DNA from: Mugil cephalus
Lineage: Eukaryota > Chordata > Actinopteri > Mugiliformes > Mugilidae
Length of the DNA: 64,000 nt
Reading direction: 5' to 3'
Assembly (NCBI RefSeq): GCF_022458985.1
Contig: NC_061777.1
Location: 11,993,668-12,057,667, forward strand
Shown: in pieces, positions 33,014 through 47,200 of the stretch
Position numbering within the stretch: the first letter of the stretch is position 1
How the letters are laid out: each line of letters begins with the position of its first letter
The notes under the pieces: generated by a model
What the model was told of the DNA's origin: nothing
The model's input: the letters and a program-made list of their open reading frames with translations, nothing else
Database searches by the model: none
Translations under genes and position numbers: made by a program

Positions 33014-33505
33014 CCACCATCACAGTGCATCTGTTCCTTTGTGCTGCCTCCTGCCTGTCAGTCTCACAGCTGTCAGCCAAGCCCCTGCCTACAGAGGGAA
33101 ACCACATACACTAAGCGCGCTAATGCAATGTTTACAACATCGGCCCGTTGACCCAACGTAGCAGTTATTCACGTATCAAGTCTGTGACCCCGGCGATGGC
33201 TCGCTCTCTGCTCTGGTTGGGTCTCAGCACAGTGTTTATAGGTTTGTGTTGCCTTTAGTGATAAGCATAGGTGCCGCAAAAAAAAGTTGTTGTGTAATCT
33301 TAGAAGTCATTAGACATCACATGCTGTCAACATTGCTGCACACGTTTGTATGCTTTTGGGTTATCAGTGATGACAGGGTGGCTGCGAGTGAGAGAAGCAT
33401 GTGTGGGTACAACGTTTTTACTGTAAGCGTATCAAGAGCAACTCAAATGCAGTTTTGTTTCACAAAGCCTTGATGCAGAGTTGTTTTTTTTTTTTCTTTC
33501 GACAG

Positions 33506-33577
33506 ATTGAAGGGGTAGGACTTTTTAACTGAAATGTCAGTGAGTCCACCGGAGACTGCACAGAATTCTTCGAAAAG
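33506..33577 (+). other. nipbl: nipbl second non-coding exon, start of an upstream ORF
   Basis: The acceptor is a long T run then CTTTCGACAG; the donor is AAAAG|GTATTA. It contains ATG 33534-33536 opening MSVSPPETAQNSSK. When joined to 35435 this continues RCQEM and stops at TGA 35448-35450, ahead of the main ATG. Confidence 0.6.
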
Positions 33578-35520
33578 GTATTATAACAGCCTGAGTAACT
33601 GACTTGTTACCCTTAGAAATGCTCCAAACGTAAATATCGCAGTTAAAAAAAAAATGGTAATGGAAACACCTACATTTCGAAAGACCTCTCAAATATCGCT
33701 ATGGCATTTTTACGCTCCCTTGAGGTGTTTTTTCGGATGCTTTGGTATAAAAGTGTATCGCAAAAGTGCAATTTGTGCATTTCCCTGTCACCTGCCTCAC
33801 TGGAGATGCAGCAGGGGGGTCATGTGACCAATTAATTTGTAGTCCATCTTTCTCAACATGAAGTCTCGTGTGATGAGAATTTAAGAGAATTGTGGGATAT
33901 CGCGAGACGACACTTTACGAGAGTTACAACTCATTCACAAAACACCTTTCAACGGAAACACGTACAGTATGCAATTGTGCTATATCGAATTTTCACAAAT
34001 ATCACTTTTATTTTGCAAAAACTGTAATGGAAATGCAGTTAGTGACTGTTATTGGGCTTTAAAGCTAATACATGTAATTGCGCATATCTTAAAGTTTAAC
34101 ACATTGATATAAAGTCTGTGTCATGCAGATATATGTAGACAGCGTACGGACACATAAAGTACATGCAGCTTTTCGGTATTCTGTACGTTGCAGCCGACAT
34201 TTTCATCTTTTTTGACCTCCTACACGGTCTTACATGAGAGGTCGAGGGCATTTAACAAGCAGTGAGATTAAGGACAAGCACAAATGTTGTGTTTTTCCAG
34301 CCTGTCAAAGTAAGATGTGACTTGAGAACCCTATAGTTTTATAAAATGAAATAACACAACGGCCAACGGCCACAATCGGCTCCCTGTTTGTTTCACGGTA
34401 TTGACGATATTAACAGAATGTATGTGAAACGTGTTGCAGGCAGAGCAATCAAAATGTTTATGCTTATTCACAGGAGCAAGTTTCAGAAAAATTATCCACT
34501 GGTGGTGGTAGTAATTCCACACGAACATAACGTGTTCTTTTGTGAAACCCGATAAGCCTATGAGACATGTAAAATACTGTAATGTCAGTATTGTGCTGTT
34601 GTGTTTATGCATTTCTGGCAATGCATTTTCCATGCACATGACAAATCCTTCAACATGTGGATACATCGTGTGTCTGTTTTTGAGGTAGATGTGTATATCT
34701 GAGATGACATTTAAATGACTCAAAATAACAGTAATAACCACAAGAATCTGTCAGTATGTTGAAGCACTGATAACAACAATCCCATGCGTTCAATCTGCAG
34801 TACTCTTGCTACTTAATGTGGGAAAAAGCAATAGAGAAATATAATGTTATTAAGCAGCAGGATTGTTTAATCGTTCACAACTTTGTCCTCTAATCTATAA
34901 CCTAGGTACAATTCTTAGTGGTTTTGTATTTTTAGTATGTGCCAGACGTTGAATTAGACATCTGACCTGTGCTCATGCTAGCGGTGTGACGTCACTGCAT
35001 GCAGAAACCACTGTGGTTTACTCCCTTATGGATCAGTACCATGCAACTAGTAATGAACTATTTGAGTTAAAACCACAAGTTCCCGTTTGAATGCACAGTG
35101 AAGAACAAGGACTACTGTCCAGATTATCAGGATCTAGTGAGACATTTATTTGTGCTTTGAGGATGTTGCAGCAGAGACAATTTGTACGCAATGCAAGGCA
35201 ATATCACCATAACAGCACACATAGTGCATACAGTGGATGTGCATTTATATTTGAATCTGTGTTTTTAGTCAACTGGAAAAATATTTATTTTATGATTTTT
35301 ACTGTTTGTTTTTTATCTGCTCATTTTTGAATTCTGTCTTATGTATCTGAAACATTTTTTTTGTCCTCTTGTCTGGCGCTCATGCTGTTTTTGTCTTTCT
35401 TTCACTTTCCCTTATTAACCTTCCTCTAACCCAGGTGCCAGGAGATGTGAGGACGGGTGTCGTCCATCGGCCCCCTGATCTACCTGTGTATCAACACACT
35501 CCCCCACCCTCACCTTCAGC

Positions 35521-38500
35521 ATGAATGGGGATATGCCTCATGTTCCCATCACCACTCTTGCTGGGATCGCTAGCCTCACAGACTGTGAGTGTTGCCCAGT
35601 TGTGCTCTGAAATCATTGTTAGAGATGATGATCTGTCATCCTGCCTAAAATACAAATCTGAAATAACCCGTCTTTACTGATGTAAATTTGTAATTGTGAT
35701 TACAGTTTCCCTTGCATGCATATTTTCCCTCTAATTTTCTGAGACCATGTCCCCTGTCCTATATTTCTAATGCTTGTTTCTCAACATATCTTTTATTTCT
35801 CATCTTTATTTCCTCTTTGAAATCTATCTGTTCTCACCTCAGTGTTGAACCAGCTGCCCCTCCCTTCACCTCTACCTGCCACCACCACTAAGAGCCTCTT
35901 ATATAATGGGAGGATTGCGGAGGAAGTTACGTGTCTACTGGGCTGTCGAGATGAGACTCTGGCCTCCCAGCTAGCCCATGGCCTCAACCAGGTCTCCACA
36001 GAGCACATGTGAGTGTATAAATGGCTGAAAATTGTCCTGATGAATCAAAAGAAGTCCCTGCCTGAAGATCAGAAGCAGCGTGGTTACGTGAAAATAATCG
36101 GGCTGTTGTGTTAGAGTCAGGGGTTGTGCATAACTTAACCTGAGAATCGATCAGTATAACCAGGTTAAAACAGAAGCGGTGCCACGTCGACATATATATA
36201 GAGGGAGAGACCCTGGTTAGTTCTTTGTCTAATTAAAATACAAAGGGATACATTTTTAATGAGATGCAGACATGAAAGACTTAACACACATACCAGAAAA
36301 AAGCTTTCCCTGGGGCAAATTTGCAAGAAAATGAAAATTCAAGAAATGTGTTTTAAAACTATAGTTCCTAATGGTTTTGATGGTATGTAACGTTACAGGT
36401 GTCCTTTTTGTCCAAGAGTGCGAAAGATCTAATTTAATGTATTCAGTCTGTTAGGTTAAAATTTACTTTGTCATTTTATATATTGTAATCGCTGTATTGG
36501 ATAGAAACACTAATCTGGTGCAATCCATTACAACAGCCCTGTTATTACTATGCTTATATAAAGAGTCTTTTAATTTTTTTTTACGTTGAAAATCCTTATT
36601 TTTACCTTATTAACTTTGCAGTGATTGATGGTCTACTGAACTGTTTTCCGTGGAACCGCGTGTCTTGTGTTTTGTCCTACCCATTAACTTGAGGGGGGCA
36701 GAATTAGTGAAAAATTATAAGCTTCGTAAGATAATTAATGAGCTGTATTCGATTACATTCTGTTGAAGTGATGCATCAAAGAAAGTGCGTAGATGGTGTA
36801 GTGACAAAAATCTTGTGACGTACCCAGATACTTGATAAATCTGTGTAAGACATTAGCATAATTCAGAAATCCCGTAAGTCCTGTCTTACAGTAGAAATGT
36901 TGTGCTGGTTCACAGCTCGACCCTTAAAGAACTAATATAATTGAATTTATTAAAAATAGCTTGATTCGTTCTTTTTTTCTAGTGTGTAGTGTAAACTGTT
37001 ATGGCTTTCCTCCCTGAGTTATAGGCTCCGTGCCTCTAAAATTATGACCGTGCCTTTTCGTGTGGTTTTTCAGAGAGCTGAAGGACAACCTGGGTAGCGA
37101 TGAGCCGGAGGGTGATGCACCACTGTTGCTACAGACCATGCTGGCCAGGAACCCTGGCATCTTCAGGGAGAAAAGTATGGTCACAAATACTTGTTATTTT
37201 TTATGATGATTTATTTCAAGTGCTACAGTTAATCAGTAGTGAAATAATAAAACCCAAAAGACAGGGTTTGATACTTGTTTACATATATTTTGTTTCTTTG
37301 CAGATGTTATGCAGCAGCCAATGGTACCACCATTCAAGATCACCCAAAATTCCATGCATAGCCCTGCCCAGTCTGCAAACTTCCAGCCGGCTGCGATTTC
37401 TCCAAATCCTTCGAGGTCGGTTAGGCTGGGAAACCGAGCTGGCTTTAAAGTTTCACACATTGCAACTGTTCTACATTTGTCTCCTTCCATTTGCTTTCTC
37501 ACCTCCCTTTGCCCTTTGCTCCTGTTTGTCCAGCCGGTTTGTGTCGCCCCAGACTGGTTCCAGTAGCAGGTACATGGGCCAGCAGAACAGTCCAGTACCC
37601 AGCCCCTACACTCCCCAGAGCCCTGCCCCCGGTTACATACAGCAGTATCCCCACCAACAGCCACCCAGCTACAACCAACACCAACAGATACAACAAGGTG
37701 AGAGGGCGTGTTGCACGACCAGACAGGTTGTGAAATAGGGATCAGTGCATCCTTTTTTTTTTTTTTTTTTTTTTTTGCCAGTACCTTCGGCTGATGACTT
37801 TCACACGCCCGACTCTGCACGCGATTAGGAAATTAGAATAGAATGTACTTTACCAATTTATTTATTTTTTGATATTTTATTTCGAAGTAATTGCTGCACA
37901 GTTACGGTCAGAGGTTGATGAACTACTGTTTCTGGCATGATTTGATTTTTTGTCATTGTAATGGAAATGCACTTAAATCTGTTATCTGAGACCATGTTAG
38001 GAACAGTATCCCATATGCATATATTAAGTATACACAAATAGAAATGAATAAAATAATTAACATTAAATTACCGTTATATAAAATAGGACATTGTTGTTAT
38101 TTCAGGAGTTTAGTCTTTGTGTCCACTAGAGCAGGTATTGTCACCATATTGTCATTGTTATATGCTACATAAATGTCATATTTGCTTTTTCATTAATTTA
38201 TTTCACTAGATTTCAGCTATAAAATTCTTTCATCGTACTTACTGTGTTATCTTTAATTACTATAATTTAAAGTGTCCTCTGTTTACGTAATTGGTAATTA
38301 GTTGAAGTTAAAAAATAATTGGTTGAAATATTTATTCTTTGCACTTAGATAGTTTTAAAGCATTTCTCAGGTACAATTATACACTACTAGTTCACTGGTA
38401 AAGTATAGGACCAATAACAGGAAGAACAGGTTTGTTTCAACAGTGCCATGATTTATAGACGTCTGCTTAGCGGCTAAAAGCCTAAATAAATTTTCAGTTT

Positions 38501-41130
38501 ACAGTCACAAAAAAAATGAATGCACTCAAAATGCAATCTGTTAGTTCAGTGTAATGACGTTTCCTTTGTCGAGTGACTTTCTGGGTTGTTTCTCTTTAAC
38601 TTGGGATTTAAAATAAACAATGATTAGTTTACTGATGGATGACTTTAAAACAATGAAATAACCTCTTTGTTCTTGAATATACCAGTTTCTGTGGCGAGCC
38701 CCATGGTTCCTGGTGGGATACGAAATCTCCACGAGGGCAAAGTGTCAGGGCAGATGGCCAACGCTGCCAACCACCACTCAGACAGACATGGTACTGAGGA
38801 CTACATGAACATTGTACACCGACTGGGCAACGAGGTACGAGTGAGAGTCTGTGATAAAAGCATTTGCATGAAGTGTCGACATCGACCAGCGCGCAGTCAG
38901 ATTTGAGGAAAAGTAAGAGTAAGCAATGTGTTGTTAGGGTTGCTTTTCGTAGTGCTAACCAACCACCAAGGGGTTTCTGAATAAAAACCAGAGAGCCGCA
39001 AATGTGTGTCGTTATATTTGTGTTAGTTTCATTTGGTTGTTTATAACTTCATCTTGAATGGGCTTGGTTCAGTCAAATTGGTATTTGCAGTCAGTAATTT
39101 TCTAAATGAACACTGGTTTTGAGGTGGGATTGGTCTAGTTTTATTCCCCTGCTGTGGCGCGATGCTTGGAGACTACAAGATATAGTCAGCAAAACACTGC
39201 TGTCAGCATAACTTTAACAAACACTGAATAATTTGCACAATTAATTTATGGCTTTTACTTGTGGTAATCATGAAGTTGTTATTACGTGGGTCTCTCCAGT
39301 GCATAGCGTATACCTATAAATCCAGTGTACAGCTCATATTTAATCTCCTACGCCTGTGTTCTTTCCAGGAGGGTGATTCCACCATGAGGAACCCGTCTTT
39401 CTCCCTGAGGTCTCCACAGTCAGTCTGCTCCCCAGCAGGGAGTGAAGGAACGCCTAAACGTAAGGAAACCGGAAGAGAAAAGGAGGCATTACAGTGCACA
39501 TGCCTCACCTGCCTGTTCTTCATTGAGAGAGAAGCTTCTCTGAAAGACTCGTGTTATAAATAGTTTGAGGCCACTGAGCTTCAGTAGTAATTTCAGTGGT
39601 CATCGCACCGCCTTGTTTCTTTGTTTCGGGTGCTCGTGATTTCTATGCTGTTGGAAGGATGACTTCCGTTCTCATAACGTTCATCTGCGCTGCTCCCTCA
39701 CAGCGGGTTCTCGTCCTCCGCTGATTCTCCAGTCACCACCTCCCTATGCACCCTCGCCAAGGGAAGGAGGGCCTGACCAGAAGCAGCTCCAGCAGAGGAA
39801 GAAAGCCCCCACGGTCAAAGAGGAGAAAGATATGTACGACATTGTTAGCTCTCCCAACAAGGACTCTACGAAACTGACCCTCAAGCTGTCCAGGGTGAAA
39901 TCAAATGAATCGGATCCTCCAGGTAAGATTTTCTATCTTAGATAAAGTGTAGATATTGTGTTCCTCTAGGACCAAAATACGAATATCAGCGTTCATCATC
40001 ACGCAACTTGATACATGTGTTTTTATCAATGTCTCAGGTGATATGCCAGGCATGGACCAGAACTCGGACAATGCGGAGTCAGAACTTGGCTTTCAGCAGG
40101 TTCCCGTTCTCCAGCAAAATCTAGGAGCCCGGCTGCAACAGCAGGTCTCCCAGCAAGCAGTCGGCGCCAGTGGGCTGCAGCCTCCCAGTTCCCCTTATGA
40201 CGAAGCAGAGCTGGACGCCCTTGCTGAAATTGAAAGGATAGAACGAGAGGCTGCTAGTGAGAAGTGCTCCAAAGAGGTGCAAGATAAAGGTGTGTAACAG
40301 ATCTCTATACATAATTAATAACCGTGCGTGTCATTTTGAAGTTGCGACTTTATTTTATTTTCGCGTCTCCTTTTACAGACAAGCCACTGAAGAAGCGAAA
40401 ACAAGACTCCTTTCCCCTGGAGCCAGGTGCAGGGGGACCAGGTGGCCCCACAGGTGCTCCAGGCAGCGGATCAACAGGAGGGGGCAACGCTGGCAAACTA
40501 ACTCCGCAAGAGGCTACTGCAGCTGGGAATGGTGCCAGCCGTCCTCCCCTCATGGTGAGCATCGACCTACAGCAGGCAGGCCGAGCTGATGGCCAGCTGG
40601 ACCCCTGTCTCGCTGCCCCTATTCCAGCCCTTGAGGCCCAACGCTGGCCTGAAGAACCAGCTAGTGGGCCGGCTGCAGTGGAGGGTTCTGATACAGCTTT
40701 GCGGTTGAAACCAGACGGACGGCCGGAAGTCATCAAGAACAGGGTTGATAAACATGACAGCAGGAGAGAAGGTCGCGAGTCATCCAAGCACCGTCACGAT
40801 GAGAAATCCTCAGAGAGACGGGGAGAGATGCCAAAGTCGTCTAGTCGAGGGGAACACGGACGAGACAGGGACCGTGAATCTGACAGGGATAGGAGGCATC
40901 GGAGCGAGACGGGCAGTCGAGACAGGCGGTCTCCCGACTCTCGCTGCCGAAGTGATCGAGATAGGTCTGGGTTTCGGCCGTCTTCCGCTGGAGACCCTGG
41001 TCGGAGCAGCAATAGGCAAGACGGTTCCAAACCGGCCTCTTCGGCATCTGGTGCTAAAATTCCAGATTCTTTCCCTGCTCAGCTCCTGGGAGGGCATAGC
41101 GGCGCGCTGAAGAACTTCCAGATCCCTAAG
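35521..41130 (+). other. nipbl: nipbl coding exons 1-10 (residues 1-690, MAU2-binding and disordered region)
   Basis: Exons: 35521-35584, 35843-36008, 37074-37174, 37304-37415, 37534-37697, 38686-38834, 39369-39459, 39704-39922, 40038-40289 and 40379-41130. The first exons encode LLNQLPLPSPLPATTTKSLL, which in yeast and human homologues contacts Scc4/MAU2. Exons 4-9 are Pro/Gln/Ser-rich and keep SPYTPQSPAP, VCSPAGSEGTP, STKLTLKLSRV and ELDALAEIERIERE. Exon 10 (752 bases) is Lys/Arg/Asp/Ser-rich and ends SGALKNFQIPK; it is much shorter than the human counterpart as I remember it. Its donor AAG|GTGATC is weaker than the others. Confidence 0.92.
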
Positions 41131-41259
41131 GTGATCTGGACCGACCCAAACCAAATATCTACTCACCTACCAATCATTCAGCTGTCACTGCCTGCAGTCA
41201 ACCAATCAAACCAAATCACACCCCTACTCACTCTTGTTTTTGTTTTCCCATTCGTACGC

Positions 41260-41292
<33 letters not shown>

Positions 41293-44200
41293 CCTGGGGT
41301 TGGTCTTAAAATTCTGTTGATGCATTAACTCACACCTAACCATCTGTTACAAGTAGAATATGTTGTTTTTATTTTATTAAGTTGTTAGTGTGCGAACTAA
41401 AGCAAGTACGTTAAAGAAATCTTCCACTGCTTTTCTATAAAATATTCCACATGGGAACCACTCGCAGTCTGTAGCCTCTTTACAGTGAGTCTGCATTTAT
41501 CTTATCAACACGGTGAAAAGATACCGTTGGCCACATGGTGTGACGCATAGTTACATGCCCCCACGACTGTAAAATGTGCTGACCTAATATTCTGACATTT
41601 TGCCCTTCCAGAAAAGGTCAGTTCAAAAAAAGACCAAGTGCACAAGACTGCATGACCAGCCTCTAGATTTTGCAGCTCATCACCCACAGAGCAGTGCACC
41701 TGGATCAAATAAATATATTTATTGAGAACACTGTTTTCCTGAGAGGTCCTACTGGTGTGCTGTGTACATATTTTATTATTGTTTAATTGGACACGAGTCA
41801 GCCGTTAAATCTCAAGGAGTAAAAACCACACAAGTTTTGGCCTGTTGCCCATTATGTCAGGAGGCGTTTGCTACCTTGACACTACAATTTAAGAGCTGGG
41901 GAAATTTGGAATGACAGTGGAATAAACCTTTACGTCTTTGCTATCAGGACCCTGTTAGTTAACATCAGATTCACCAATTTACATATCTTACCTGATTTTC
42001 TTTTTTGTAAGCGGTGCGGTTGTTTTTCCGTTGAAGGTTGTGTGAAAATGTGTAAATTCATAGGACATTTGGCCCCGGAAACTTCTCGAGAGCTCTCCTG
42101 ACGTCGGGACTTTTAATTTTCTCCCCCAGATCAACCGTGAAAAAGATGGCAGTGGGTCGACCGAGGGGCAGACGTGGAGCCAGCCTAAGGTTAAACTGGA
42201 GAGGCTGGGTTTGGTGCAGGACTTCGAGAAGCGGCCCAAGCCTGTTGTGGTCCTCAAAAAGCTTTCCGTTGACCAGATCCAGAGGATCATTCGGCACAGC
42301 AAGTCTGGAAAGAACAGGATCTCAAAGTCTGGCAAAAGTAAGATCAGAAAGCTGCCTTGCTTAGTTCATCCCCGTGTTGTCCGTACTTCAGTTTTCTATG
42401 AATTTAAAATGAAGATATTGTCTGATTGTACATAACGCAAAAATATTGTGGTCGTGTTTTCAGGTGGTATGGACCCAGCAGTCCTTAAAGAGCTCCCCCC
42501 AGAGCTACTGGCAGAGATTGAGTCAACAATGCCCCTGTGTGAAAGGGTAAAAATGAACAAGAGGAAACGAAGCACTGTAAATGAGAAACCCAAATATGCA
42601 GAGGTCAGCTCAGACGAAGATTTTGACGCAAACGGAGAATGTGAGTCATTTCATTGTTTTGTTTTTTGCCCAATGTTTTTTTTTTAATGTTAAAGTGGAA
42701 TTGATGTCACAAAATGAGGCGAGAGTTGAGATTACCATTTGTCCATAGAGAAACATTTAGATTTTGAATCTTCATGTTCCACTTCGGTCAGTGCGTTTAC
42801 ATGCGCAGCTTAATTGAGCTTCGAATCCGGTCAATTCTGAATGCGGCCATTGTCCCAGTTTACATGCAACGGAGAAAACGATTAACTGACGGGAACACGT
42901 CCTCCTCCTCCACACTAGGTGGCGTTATGTGTCTCGTCAGCTGTTTAATACCATGTTAATATAAGCCTCCTTTCCTGTTGACCTGTTATGTCATATAGTA
43001 AACAAGAGTCCTTCATGCAGCAGACGCGCATTTCAAACAACAACCAGATGGATAATAGTAAATCTTTTTTAATCTCGTACGTAATGTGCATGCTACTTAT
43101 GGTGCAGATAAGATGCTCGCTATCCCTCAGGTGGTTCTTCTACCGGCTCTGTTTACCTTCTTCTCCTGCAACCGGTTTTCTTAGATATTTTGTTCCACGT
43201 TCATACACCAGCGCAGCAGTTGTGGAGCATGCGCACACGTGTTATCCAGTTAAAAGTCCGATTAAGCGTATGCATGCTGGAGAAAATGGATTTCCAATCG
43301 CATTATCTGGGTGTCTTAATCGGATAAAGAGAACTCTGATTTTAGTCGGAGTGACGTGTTTACATGCTTTTAAGTTGTCCAGTTAAAGTCGGATTAAGGC
43401 AATAATTTGTTTTTTTTCATGTGCATGTAAATGTACAGACTGTTGTTAATCGTTGCCTAACTTCTCTGCGTTAAACCTGCAGCTGCACGGAAGCGGCATC
43501 GCAGAGACAAAGACAGGTCCTGGGAGTTTGAAGAACGAGAGCGGCGGGGATCAGGGGAACACCGGAAAAGCGGGCAAAGAGACAGCCGGCGAGGGTCAGG
43601 GAGCCGCTACCGGGACTCCTCCGAGGAAGATTCGCCGCCACCTAGCATGAGTGAAGGTCAGTGAACAACGCTTTTGAAATGTCTCTTGAAAATTTTGCGT
43701 TTCGGTCCAAAATGAAGGTGACATGTTTTGGCGTCTGACCGAGAGAAAATCATTTGCTCCCTTAGTTGCCAGAAAAATGAAAATGAAAGAGAAGCAGAAA
43801 AAGCGGAAAGCCTATGAACCTAAGCTGACACAAGAAGAACTGATGGACTCATCCACATTCAAGAGGTTCTTGGCAAGCATCGACAACATACTGGAAAATC
43901 TGGAAGATGTGGATTTCACTACCATGGGTAAATATCAGTGGTGATTTGCCTTCTAACCTGTACTGTCGGTATGCCAGGTTTTCGTCTAACAATTTGTTTT
44001 GTGTTGTCCTGCAGCAGATGATGATGAGATACCTCAGGAACTGCTTCTTGGTAAACACCAGTTGAATGAGCTGGGCAGCGAGTCTGCCAAGATTAAAGCC
44101 ATGGGAATCTCCAGCAGGGTACCGTATAGCTTTTATCCATACGGACACTTGTGTATGTGCGATGCTGCTCCAGGTGCAGGTCTTATAACAGTCTCTGTTC

Positions 44201-47200
44201 TTGTAGATCCCATCTGACAAGTTAGTGAAGCTCCTGAACATCCTGGAAAAGAATATTCAAGATGGGTCCAAGCTCACCACCTTGATCAACCACGTGAGTT
44301 CCCACCTTCACTTTTTTCTGTGTCTTCTTTGCCGCCGTGCACGGAAACAGGGCTGAATTACTTCCGCCTATCTTCAGGACCACGATGCTGAAGACGAGGA
44401 GAGACTATGGAGAGACTTGATAATGGAGAGGGTCACCAAGTCTGCAGACGCCTGCCTGACGGCTCTCAACATCATGACCTCTGCGCACATGCCCAAGGCG
44501 GTCTACATAGAAGACGTCATAGAGCGGGTGCTGCAGTACACCAAGTTCCATCTCCAGAACACACTGTATCCACAGTATGACCCCGTCTACAGGGTGGACC
44601 CACACGGAGGTGAAGATGAAGAGCGTTGTGATGTTAATGAAACTCTATTGATGTGATTGGAATGAGAAAGTGCTAATAGAAATAGTCTGCAGAGAAAAAA
44701 GGCAGAAATGACTGTAGAATCAAACTAAGCTCAATGCGTTGAGTATGTGTTGGCTGATATATGGTTTATGATAAAGTCCCTACAGATCGAGAGGAGTTTA
44801 ACAGTGTGCTTGCAAATTTTGACTTGACTTTTATTTGCATTACATTCCGCATCTCAGAAAGCGTTTGAGGTGTGAGCTGTTTTGTTCGTGACCCGAAGCA
44901 TTCAGAAGCTGTTGTTAAAAAATGCTTTTAATATGCTCTCTTCTAGGCGGCTTGTTGAGCTCCAAGGCGAAGCGCGCGAAATGTTCCACGCACAAGCAAC
45001 GTGTCATCATCATGTTGTACAACAAAGTGTGCGACATCGTCAGCAACATCTCTGAGCTCCTAGAGATCCAACTCCTCACGGACACCACCATCCTCCAGGT
45101 AATAACTTTCAACACACTGTATTAGAAATCAGTCAATACATCAAGTCAAAAATTGGATCGCAAACCAGACGATGACTCATACTTGTTTCTTTTTTTTTCC
45201 CCCAGGTTTCCTCGATGGGAATCACTCCATTCTTTGTGGAGAATGTCAGTGAGCTGCAGCTGTGTGCCATTAAACTAGTTACAGCTGTGAGTATTTTTGG
45301 ACAGAATTTAAACGTTTATTTAACACACTTCTCTGCAGCCATGTTTTTAGGGGACAGAAGGTTTTTTTTGCTGTTGAAACAAACCTTCAATAAGTTACGT
45401 ATGTTTCTTGGTGTAACTTTTACTGTGAAGCTAATTATTTTGTGTCTTTAGGTGTTCTCGCGTTATGAGAAGCATCGGCAGCTGATCTTGGAGGAGATCT
45501 TTACCTCTCTGGCCAGGCTGCCAACCAGCAAACGCTCCCTCAGGAATTTCAGGTAACTTGATTTACATCAATTAACATTTGGTGTTGCAGGGATAAAACA
45601 TCGATCGTATCACAATCACTGTTGCAAAACAATTATTGAGACGGAGGTGAAGATATCTAATATGTAAAGCTGTGCTCTGTAACCCACAGCCATGTTCATT
45701 ATTTTCCTGGGTAATATTCGTAATAGTCACTTATCAGGGTGTCCCGGCCTCTTGTGTCGTAGGCTGAACAGCTCAGACCAGGATGGAGAACCGTTGTACA
45801 TCCAGATGGTAACTGCTTTGGTGCTGCAGCTGATCCAGTGTGTGGTCCACCTCCCCAGTGACAAGGATGTTTTTGAAGAGTATGACACCAAGGTGAGCGA
45901 AACAAGCCGACGCAGAACGCCTTTGCATACAATTTCTCTACATATACAGTTTTTATTAATAAGAACACGCGTATATAATTTGCTTAAAAGACCTTGTTCT
46001 TCTTCGTAGGTGGATCAAGATGTCTTGATAACCAACTCTTACGAGACGGCAATGAGAACAGCGCAAAACTTCCTCTCAGTCTTCCTCAAAAAGTAAACAT
46101 CGTTTTTATTTGCCTTCAGTGTTGCACTCTTCTAAAGTTGTATTTTGTCATCTTCGCTACTGCTGACGGTGCAGACTCATGTCGAGAGAAATGAGAAACT
46201 TTTTCCTTTTGGTACAGTAGTAAACACATAGAGATACAAACAATACAGAAACCTACTTTTCAAAACATCTCCGTCTGTGTCATTGCGCCTTCCCTTTGTT
46301 CCTCATATTTCCTGGTTGCTTAACCCATTTCCCCCTCTGCTACTTTTTTCCACTTTCCCCTACCGCAGGTGTGGCAGCAAGCAGGGAGAAGAAGATTACC
46401 GGCCATTATTTGAAAACTTTGTGCAGGATCTGCTTTCAACGGTGAACAAACCCGAGTGGCCTGCTGCAGAGCTGCTGCTCAGTCTGCTTGGTAGACTGCT
46501 GGTTAGTATAACAAAGATATTTCCTTTTATACTAGAAATGCAACTAATTGTGCTCAAGTGTTTCCAAGAATAGACAGTCCAGATAATCAAAACAATCAAA
46601 TGGAGTTTGCAGCTAAATCCTGTTTTTGTACATTCTTAGCATTTCTGTAGCATCAATGGATTTGCTTTTTATTTAAGACACACAACCAGTGACTGGATGT
46701 ATTTTTTTTTCCTATTCATTTTGCAAATTAATGTCATTCTCGGTCTAAATTGTAATAATTATGGCTAGTAATAAATTTCTTGTTGACGTCTGTTCTTCTG
46801 CTCTTTCATTCTTCCTCTCTGCTCCTATCAGGTTCACCAGTTCAGTAACAAGCAGACGGAGATGGCTCTGAGGGTGGCGTCTCTAGACTACCTGGGCACA
46901 GTTGCTGCGCGTCTAAGGAAGGATGCAGTCACGAGCAAGATGGACCAGAGATCAATTGATCGTATCCTACAAGAGGTACAGAGATATTTGTTGACGGCAC
47001 TCTGTTGATTTTTTTGGCTGATATTGGATTGGCGTGACTCTTTTGTATTCTTTCTCTGCTTATGTCTAGTCTCAGGGCAGTGATGAGACCCAGCAGCTGC
47101 AGAAGGCTCTCCTGGACTACCTGGAGGAGAACGCTGAGACCGACGCCTCACTAGTGGTGGGTTTACATTAGGCTCAATGTGCAACTTTTGGAGATTTAAA

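Noticed and set aside
37233-37820. 195-codon minus-strand frame
   Set aside because: It is the antisense shadow of nipbl coding exons 4-5, ending in poly-Lys from the poly(T) tract.
40350-41166. Several minus-strand and alternate-frame ORFs of 62-145 codons
   Set aside because: All are shadows of the GC-rich, low-complexity nipbl coding exon 10.
42988-43386. 132-codon plus-strand frame
   Set aside because: It lies wholly inside the non-autonomous DNA transposon and shows no transposase motif.
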